From: an uncultured Clostridia bacterium | GTDB lineage: Bacteria > Bacillota > Clostridia > Oscillospirales > Acutalibacteraceae | Direction: 5' to 3' | DNA: 10,599 nt | NCBI GenBank assembly: GCA_946002045.1 | Contig: CAMFYM010000045.1 | Span: 1 to 10,599, forward strand | Shown: piece after piece, positions 6,704 through 10,599 of the stretch | Layout: each line of letters opens with the position of its first letter | Position numbering within the stretch: position 1 is the first letter of the stretch | Notes under the pieces: generated by a model | What the model saw: the letters and a program-made list of their open reading frames with translations, nothing else | Told to the model about the DNA's origin: nothing | Databases searched by the model: none | Program-made: the position numbers and the translations under genes

Positions 6704-6771
6704 ACAAATCACTCCTTACAAAGTAATTGTAAAGGAATCATTTGTAAAAATGAGGCTAAATATGATACAAA
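6703..6771. promoter_or_regulatory. Cluster of TACAA/TTGTA motifs, candidate XRE operator
   Basis: TACAAA occurs on the plus strand at 6703, 6717 and 6766, and the inverse (ATTGTA or TTTGTA) at 6726 and 6741. The first pair is 14 bp apart and the inverted pair 15 bp apart. TTACAA-5 nt-TTGTAA (6716-6732) is a perfect dyad beside the ribosome binding site of the XRE gene. Autoregulation by the XRE protein is the simplest reading. A weak -10-like TACAAT (6731-6726, minus) lies within it but has no good -35. Confidence 0.45.
6708..6731. repeat. Leader repeat, copy 1 (before the XRE gene)
   Basis: The 24 bases here match 6981-7004 at 22 of 24 positions, in the same orientation. Both copies end at equivalent points before a start codon and include the AAGGAGTGAT ribosome binding region on the minus strand. 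The conserved part extends well past the Shine-Dalgarno (TTACTTTG), which suggests duplication of a leader or a shared operator. Confidence 0.8.
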
Positions 6772-6815
6772 TAGTCTATAAATAGACCGATTATGAAATA
6801 GTCGGTGATGGTGTT

Positions 6816-6977
6816 TTACATCTTGCTTTTAACCTTTTGTGTTAGCATTATAATGAACTCTTCCGGCTGCATATTGTACCCTGCCATTTTAATAGCTAAT
6901 TTAATTTGGTTTTCTACTTCTTTCGATGTAGTATTATACTCTTCTGCAATATTTTTAAGCAATTCTTTATATGTCAT
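6816..6977 (-). CDS. 53-aa Spo0A C-terminal-domain-like small protein
   Basis: ATG at 6977 is preceded by AAAGGAGTGA at good spacing, and the frame ends with TAA at 6816-6818. I read the protein as MTYKELLKNIAEEYNTTSKE for residues 1-20, then VENQIKLAIKMAGYN and MQPEEFIIMLTQKVKSKM. It aligns with the end of Bacillus Spo0A: IAKKFNTTASRVERAIRHAI matches IAEEYNTTSKEVENQIKLAI, and PTNSEFIAMVADKLR matches MQPEEFIIMLTQKVK. The recognition-helix glutamate is kept, but the arginine after it is N here. The receiver domain, the first helices of the effector domain and the FGYT loop are absent. It might bind DNA weakly or act as a Spo0A or XRE antagonist; both are inference. Similar short Spo0A-C proteins exist in clostridia with unknown function. 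It lies upstream of the XRE gene on the same strand. Confidence 0.75.
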   Translation of the reverse strand: MTYKELLKNIAEEYNTTSKEVENQIKLAIKMAGYNMQPEEFIIMLTQKVKSKM

Positions 6978-6980
6978 ACT

Positions 6981-7004
6981 ATCACTCCTTTCAAAGTAAT
7001 AGTA
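6981..7004. repeat. Leader repeat, copy 2 (before the 53-aa gene)
   Basis: Second copy of the 24-bp sequence at 6708-6731, with two mismatches. It lies between the -10 element and the ATG of the 53-aa gene and carries its ribosome binding site. This copy lacks the perfect TTACAA/TTGTAA dyad of copy 1, so any shared regulator would bind the two sites with different strength. Confidence 0.8.
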
Positions 7005-7042
7005 TCATATATAGCCGTAACATTTTGTCGAAAAATGTCACA
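7004..7042 (-). promoter_or_regulatory. Promoter with Spo0A box over the -35 element
   Basis: On the minus strand TCGACA (7031-7026) and TATGAT (7009-7004) are separated by 16 bases, each matching the SigA consensus at five of six positions. The plus strand carries TTTTGTCGAAAAAT (7023-7036), including the exact Spo0A box TGTCGAA at 7026-7032, directly over the -35. A second, degenerate box TGTCACA (7036-7042) follows at 10-bp spacing, the spacing known for tandem 0A boxes. This suggests direct control of the 53-aa gene, and perhaps the XRE gene, by Spo0A~P. Confidence 0.55.
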
Positions 7043-7072
7043 CAAGAAAAGGACACTACTGAGAGTGTCCTT
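7043..7072 (-). terminator. Intrinsic terminator of the NifU-like/GGGtGRT operon
   Basis: AAGGACACT and AGTGTCCTT (7049-7057 and 7064-7072) form a 9-bp stem with a 6-nt loop, followed on the minus strand by TTTTCTTGTG. It lies 21 bp after the GGGtGRT stop codon and insulates the Spo0A-box promoter next to it. Confidence 0.85.
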
Positions 7073-7093
7073 AATTCTTAAATTGATATTTAA

Positions 7094-8092
7094 TTATTTA
7101 ACAGCTTCTTCAACTGCAACGGCGCAAGCAACGGTAGCACCAACCATTGGGTTGTTACCCATACCGATAAGTCCCATCATTTCAACGTGAGCAGGAACTG
7201 ATGATGAGCCTGCGAATTGTGCGTCTGAATGCATACGGCCCATTGTATCTGTCATACCGTATGAAGCAGGACCTGCTGCCATATTATCAGGGTGGAGAGT
7301 TCTGCCTGTACCACCACCTGATGCTACTGAAAAGTACTTCTTGCCCTTTTCAACACATTCCTTTTTGTATGTGCCTGCAACAGGATGCTGGAAGCGAGTT
7401 GGGTTTGTTGAGTTACCTGTGATAGAAACATCAACGCCCTCCTTCCACATAATAGCAACGCCCTCTGTTACATCGTTAGCGCCGTAGCAGTTAACCTTTG
7501 AACGAAGTCCGTCTGAATATGCCTTACGGAATACTTCCTTAACCTCACCTGTGTAATAATCCATTTCTGTTTCAACATAAGTGAAGCCGTTAATTCTTGC
7601 GATAATTTGAGCTGCGTCCTTACCAAGACCGTTAAGGATAACACGGAGTGGCTGCTTACGAACCTTGTTTGCCTTTTCAGCAATACCGATAGCGCCTTCA
7701 GCAGCAGCAAAAGACTCGTGACCTGCAAGGAAAGCAAAGCACTCTGTTTCTTCTTCAAGGAGCATCTTGCCGAGATTACCGTGGCCAAGACCTACCTTAC
7801 GCTGGTCAGCAACTGAGCCCGGGATACAGAATGACTGTAAGCCTTCGCCGATTGCAGCAGCAGCGTCAGCAGCGTTAGTAACGCCCTTCTTGAGAGCAAT
7901 AGCACAACCAACTGTGTAAGCCCACTTTGCATTCTCAAAGCAGATTGGCTGAATACCCTCTACAATTTTATATGGGTCAAAGCCTTTAGCCTGACAAATT
8001 TCTCTACATTCTTCGATTGATTTAATATCGTATTTTGCAAGAACAGCAAGGATTTGCTTTTCTCTTCTTTCATATGATTCAAATAAAGCCAT
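7094..8092 (-). CDS. GGGtGRT family protein
   Basis: The 332-aa protein carries the motif for which the family (PF14057) is named: S258-GGGTGRT-L, followed by HPDNMAAGPASYGMTDTMGR (267-286). It is cytosolic, with no signal or membrane segment. Nine cysteines are present (29, 33, 51, 63, 89, 118, 202, 246, 323), which would suit metal or Fe-S handling, but no known cluster motif is obvious. The glycine-rich motif could bind a nucleotide or phosphate (inference). An ideal AGGAGG lies 8 bases before the ATG, and the gap to the upstream NifU-like gene is only 18 bp, so the two are co-transcribed. This adjacency recurs in anaerobic Firmicutes as far as I recall. The biochemical function is unknown to me. 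Family assignment is firm. Confidence 0.9.
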   Translation of the reverse strand: MALFESYERREKQILAVLAKYDIKSIEECREICQAKGFDPYKIVEGIQPICFENAKWAYTVGCAIALKKGVTNAADAAAAIGEGLQSFCIPGSVADQRKVGLGHGNLGKMLLEEETECFAFLAGHESFAAAEGAIGIAEKANKVRKQPLRVILNGLGKDAAQIIARINGFTYVETEMDYYTGEVKEVFRKAYSDGLRSKVNCYGANDVTEGVAIMWKEGVDVSITGNSTNPTRFQHPVAGTYKKECVEKGKKYFSVASGGGTGRTLHPDNMAAGPASYGMTDTMGRMHSDAQFAGSSSVPAHVEMMGLIGMGNNPMVGATVACAVAVEEAVK

Positions 8093-8110
8093 AATAATAT
8101 CCTCCTACTC

Positions 8111-8803
8111 TTATTCTTTTCTTGGGTCGATAATCTTAACAGCGTCTGCAACTCTGCCGTACTGACCCTGTGCCTTTTCAAATGCAGTGTTAGCATCGTC
8201 ACCTGACTTGATGAAGTCCATCATCTTGCCGAAGTTAACGAATTTGTAGCCGATAATCTCGTTATCGGCATCAAGAGCAATGCCTGTTACATAGCCGTCT
8301 GTCATCTCAAGATAACGAGGACCTGCCTTGCGAGTACCATACATTGTGCCAACCTGTGAACGAAGACCTTTACCCAGGTCCTCAAGACCTGCACCGATAA
8401 CAAGACCATCGTCAGAGAAAGCACTCTGTGTACGGCCATATACTATTTGGAGGAATAATTCTCTCATAGCTGTGTTGATAGCGTCACAAACAAGGTCTGT
8501 GTTGAGAGCCTCAAGAATTGTTCTGCCCGGCAAAATCTCGCTTGCCATAGCAGCTGAGTGAGTCATACCTGAGCAACCGATTGTTTCAACCAAAGCTTCC
8601 TCAATAATACCGTTTTTAACATTAAGAGTGAGCTTGCATGTACCCTGCTGAGGAGCACACCAGCCTACACCGTGTGTAAAGCCGGAAATGTCGCTGATTT
8701 CCTTTGCCTTAACCCATTTTGCTTCCTCCGGAATAGGAGCAGCACCATGAGCAACGCCCTGTGCAACAGGACACATTGTTTCAACTTCATGTGAGTAAAC
8801 CAT
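8111..8803 (-). CDS. NifU/IscU-like iron-sulfur scaffold-type protein
   Basis: This 230-aa soluble protein resembles the IscU/NifU N-terminal fold. The segment VETIGCSGMTHSAAMASEIL with PGRTILEA following (72-99) aligns with IscU's TYGCGSAIASSSLATEWVKGKTVEEA around ligand Cys63, so C77 is the equivalent. GWCAPQQGTCKL (48-59) is at the place of the first ligand (C49 or C56). The third IscU cysteine (in HCSMLAEDA) has no counterpart, and the C-terminal half is longer than in IscU and different, so cluster assembly in the classical way is doubtful. It is the first gene of a two-gene operon with the GGGtGRT gene. AAGGAG lies 8 bases before ATG, with a good promoter upstream. No cysteine desulfurase (NifS/IscS) is nearby. 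It could serve a dedicated partner such as the GGGtGRT protein (inference). Confidence 0.82.
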   Translation of the reverse strand: MVYSHEVETMCPVAQGVAHGAAPIPEEAKWVKAKEISDISGFTHGVGWCAPQQGTCKLTLNVKNGIIEEALVETIGCSGMTHSAAMASEILPGRTILEALNTDLVCDAINTAMRELFLQIVYGRTQSAFSDDGLVIGAGLEDLGKGLRSQVGTMYGTRKAGPRYLEMTDGYVTGIALDADNEIIGYKFVNFGKMMDFIKSGDDANTAFEKAQGQYGRVADAVKIIDPRKE

Positions 8804-8860
8804 TTTCTAAACTCCTTACTTTTGATTTAGAATAAATTTATATAAAATTTACCGAAATAT

Positions 8861-8889
8861 ATTATACCCAATTTTTGCTCCATGTTCAA
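8861..8889 (-). promoter_or_regulatory. SigA-type promoter of the NifU-like/GGGtGRT operon
   Basis: On the minus strand TTGAAC (8889-8884), 17 bases, then TATAAT (8866-8861). This predicts a 5' leader of about 50 nt before the ATG at 8803. The leader is very AT-rich, and I see no riboswitch-like structure in it. Confidence 0.7.
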
Positions 8890-8976
8890 GTATAAATCTT
8901 AATAAAAAACAATTTTAGACAGAATATACACAAATTTTATTAAAATGTATGTATTTTTTATGCCGTTATATCTGTA

Positions 8977-9005
8977 TTGAAAAATTCTTTCTTATTTGTT
9001 ATACT
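8977..9005 (+). promoter_or_regulatory. SigA-type promoter of the PqqD-like gene
   Basis: TTGAAA (8977-8982), 17 bases, then TATACT (9000-9005), with TGT just before the -10 (8997-8999) as an extended element. The start site would be near 9012, giving a leader of roughly 28 nt. Together with the minus-strand promoter at 8861-8889 it fills the 236-bp divergent gap; nothing else is evident there. Confidence 0.72.
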
Positions 9006-9039
9006 ATAAGCCGAACAATAAAGCTGTGGAGGTATGGCT

Positions 9040-9306
9040 ATGAAAATAAAATCAGGCTTTGCAAAAAGAGAGATTGCAGGTTCAAATATTGTTGTGCCTG
9101 TAGGTAGTGCAAGCAGTGAGTTTAACGGAATGATTACTCTTAACGAAAGTGGCTCATTTTTCTGGGACTGCTTTTGCAATGATATTACAATAGACGAGGC
9201 AGTAAAAATGGTAACAGACGAATACGAAATTGACGATGCTACTGCAAGAAGGGATATTGAAAAATTCGTTAATATGCTAAAGGAGCATAATCTGATCAGC
9301 GAATAA
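9040..9306 (+). CDS. Stand-alone PqqD-like (RRE fold) protein
   Basis: The 88-aa protein shows the PqqD (PF05402) pattern: MITLNESGSFFWDCF (31-45, cf. lnetgafiWel) and ITIDEAVKMVTDEYEIDDAT (49-68). These are followed by ARRDIEKFVNMLKEHNLI, the winged-helix end with the usual hydrophobic phase. PqqD domains are peptide recognition elements that deliver a precursor peptide to a modifying enzyme, often a radical SAM protein. None is found in the window, nor a precursor peptide. I start at 9040 because GGAGG (9028-9032) is 7 bases from it but only 1 base from the upstream ATG at 9034. Two nearby cysteines (C44, C46) are unusual for the family. A strong terminator follows, so it is probably expressed alone. 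The role could be a partner of distant enzymes or a non-RiPP function (inference). Confidence 0.85.
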   Translation: MKIKSGFAKREIAGSNIVVPVGSASSEFNGMITLNESGSFFWDCFCNDITIDEAVKMVTDEYEIDDATARRDIEKFVNMLKEHNLISE

Positions 9307-9311
9307 TTATT

Positions 9312-9344
9312 AACGGCAGTGAACGCTCATTGCCGTTGTTTTTT
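9312..9344 (+). terminator. Intrinsic terminator between PqqD-like and kinase genes
   Basis: AACGGCAGTGA (9312-9322) pairs with TCATTGCCGTT (9327-9337), an 11-bp stem with one G-U pair and a 4-nt loop, followed by GTTTTTT (9338-9344). The next gene begins only 16 bases later with no visible promoter of its own, so kinase expression may depend on read-through. Confidence 0.88.
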
Positions 9345-9359
9345 AAAGTGAGAAAGGCT

Positions 9360-10599
9360 ATGAATAAAGAAAGAAAAAGAAGCTCCAAAAACTTAAAAAT
9401 CAACACAAGAATTGCGTTAGCATCATTATTGGCAATCCTAATTCCGTTGGTAATTATCGGCACATTTTCTACTGTTTTTGTTAACACAATTCCATCATTT
9501 TTCAACTTCTCCTCTGTTACAACAAACACATACAGTGCAATAAATCAGCTGCAATGGTCACAGACCCTTTCAGGCATTGCAAACGAGCTTATCAGTGACA
9601 ACGAGGATTCCGAAAAGCTGGATAAAATACAGGAATTTGTTTCGCCTCTTGAGGATTTCAACTCAATGATTTTTATTGAATGTGACGGCAATACTTTTTA
9701 TTCCACCACCGACAGCAATGTTATTTTAGGCAAGGCAGAGGAGCTGGCTGATTTAACTAACGACAAAAATCTTAACTACTTCGGCAGTGACGGACTGTTG
9801 ATTGTTAATCACGCACAAAAGAATGAAAATTCACCTAAATACCGAATTATTATTGTTAACAACGACTATATTGTTAACGACACGGCACAAAGATTTAACG
9901 CCCCTACAATTACAAAGCTTTTGCTTGGCAGGACCGGCTTAATCGTTTTGATTATTGTTTCACTTTTTGTTTTAGCCATAACAGGCATTTCATTTTTCAC
10001 AAGCCAAACCATCGTTAAGCCTATCAAAAAAATATCAAAGGGTGCCGACGAAATTGCCCGTGGTAATCTTGACTACGAGATTGACTACAAGTCAACTAAC
10101 GAGCTGGGGCAAACGGTTGACAGCTTTAACGAAATGAGAATAAGGCTTAAGGAGTCGCTGGATAAGCAAAGCAAGGCTGAGGAGGAGCGAAGAATATTGG
10201 TAGCAGGCATTGCCCACGATTTAAGAACTCCTTTAACATCTGTTAAGGGATATGCAGAGGGACTTGCCGATGGTATTGCCAACACTCCCGAAAAGCAGAA
10301 AAAGTATTTTAAAATAATCAAGCAATCAATAGATGATACTGAAAAAATACTTGATGACCTGCTGACAGTTTCAAGACTTGAGTTAAGTGGCTATGAGCTA
10401 AACAAGGCAGATGTCAGAGTAAACGATTTCTTTGACGACGGTGCCCAAGAGATTAAAGTGCTTTTGGATAACAACGGCTTTGATTTTGAATACATTAACA
10501 AATGCAACAGTGACACTGAAATTTGCATTGATGTTGATAGATTTTCACGAGTTATCAGCAATATTATTTCAAACAGCATTAAGTATGCAAGAGATGATG
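9360..10599 (+). CDS. Sensor histidine kinase, 3' end beyond window
   Basis: ATG at 9360 opens a frame of 413 codons that continues past the right edge. Order of parts: basic N-terminus; membrane helix 1 (about 19-41); extracytosolic sensor region of about 145 residues without a recognised family; membrane helix 2 (about 187-213). A HAMP linker (about 213-265, with IVKPI at P221) follows, then the HisKA dimerisation helix with H-box AGIAHDLRTPLTS (phosphoacceptor H286). A DLLTVSRLE stretch and the beginning of the HATPase domain with N-box SNIISNSIKYA (N401/N405) come last. The G-boxes lie outside. It should autophosphorylate in response to an external signal and pass phosphate to a response regulator. 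No regulator is seen upstream, so one may lie downstream. The ribosome binding site is modest (AAAGTGAG, 7 bases before ATG). Confidence 0.92.
   Translation, partial: MNKERKRSSKNLKINTRIALASLLAILIPLVIIGTFSTVFVNTIPSFFNFSSVTTNTYSAINQLQWSQTLSGIANELISDNEDSEKLDKIQEFVSPLEDFNSMIFIECDGNTFYSTTDSNVILGKAEELADLTNDKNLNYFGSDGLLIVNHAQKNENSPKYRIIIVNNDYIVNDTAQRFNAPTITKLLLGRTGLIVLIIVSLFVLAITGISFFTSQTIVKPIKKISKGADEIARGNLDYEIDYKSTNELGQTVDSFNEMRIRLKESLDKQSKAEEERRILVAGIAHDLRTPLTSVKGYAEGLADGIANTPEKQKKYFKIIKQSIDDTEKILDDLLTVSRLELSGYELNKADVRVNDFFDDGAQEIKVLLDNNGFDFEYINKCNSDTEICIDVDRFSRVISNIISNSIKYARDD

Noticed and set aside
6704..6712. GTG at 6712 as the XRE start
   Set aside because: It overlaps the AAGGAG ribosome binding site, which is correctly spaced for the ATG at 6703.
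6774..6806. Small dyads GTCTAT/ATAGAC and ACCGA/TCGGT after the 53-aa gene as a terminator
   Set aside because: Stems are only 5-6 bp on the transcribed strand and there is no T tract; insufficient to call a terminator.
6805..7190. Two plus-strand open frames opposite the 53-aa gene and the end of the GGGtGRT gene
   Set aside because: Both cross the terminator and promoter region of the minus-strand genes and lack ribosome binding sites; the minus-strand 53-aa frame has a strong one and a family match.
8804..9033. Riboswitch or small RNA in the divergent gap
   Set aside because: Both promoters are visible, but the rest is low-complexity AT-rich sequence without a stable fold or T-tailed hairpin.

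Overview
The window looks like a chromosomal segment of an AT-rich, low-GC Gram-positive anaerobe, most likely a gut clostridium of the Oscillospiraceae/Ruminococcus type. The basis is Firmicute ribosome binding sites (AGGAGG, AAGGAG), lipoprotein signal peptides, a four-gene extracytosolic flavin cluster, a GGGtGRT/NifU-like pair, a Spo0A-type DNA box and a hairpin-rich interspersed repeat of a style common in gut clostridia. No rRNA, tRNA, CRISPR, IS transposase or phage gene was seen.

Layout. Positions 1-1758 (minus) hold most of a secreted lipoprotein related to GH95 alpha-L-fucosidases; it runs off the left edge. Positions 1780-2151 are a non-coding island of stacked inverted repeats. 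Positions 2155-4712 (minus) form a tight operon: ApbE flavin transferase, membrane-anchored FMN-binding protein, NusG-domain-II protein (EetA-like), Gx-transporter membrane protein (EetB-like). Together they should build a covalently flavinylated redox relay outside the membrane. A 163-bp divergent promoter region separates this operon from a GPH-family sugar:cation symporter (4876-6369, plus), which ends at an intrinsic terminator.

Positions 6461-7042 carry a small regulatory cassette on the minus strand. A 53-aa protein resembling the C-terminal part of the Spo0A DNA-binding domain is followed by an 80-aa XRE repressor. The two genes share a 24-bp leader sequence. The promoter of the first gene has a perfect Spo0A box over its -35 element and a degenerate second box 10 bp away. 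The arrangement recalls Bacillus sinI-sinR and is the most novel item here.

Positions 7094-8803 (minus) encode the conserved but functionally obscure pair of a NifU-like scaffold protein and a GGGtGRT protein, with their own promoter and terminator. Divergent from them are an 88-aa stand-alone PqqD-like protein (9040-9306), a strong terminator, and a sensor histidine kinase (9360 onward) cut by the right edge.
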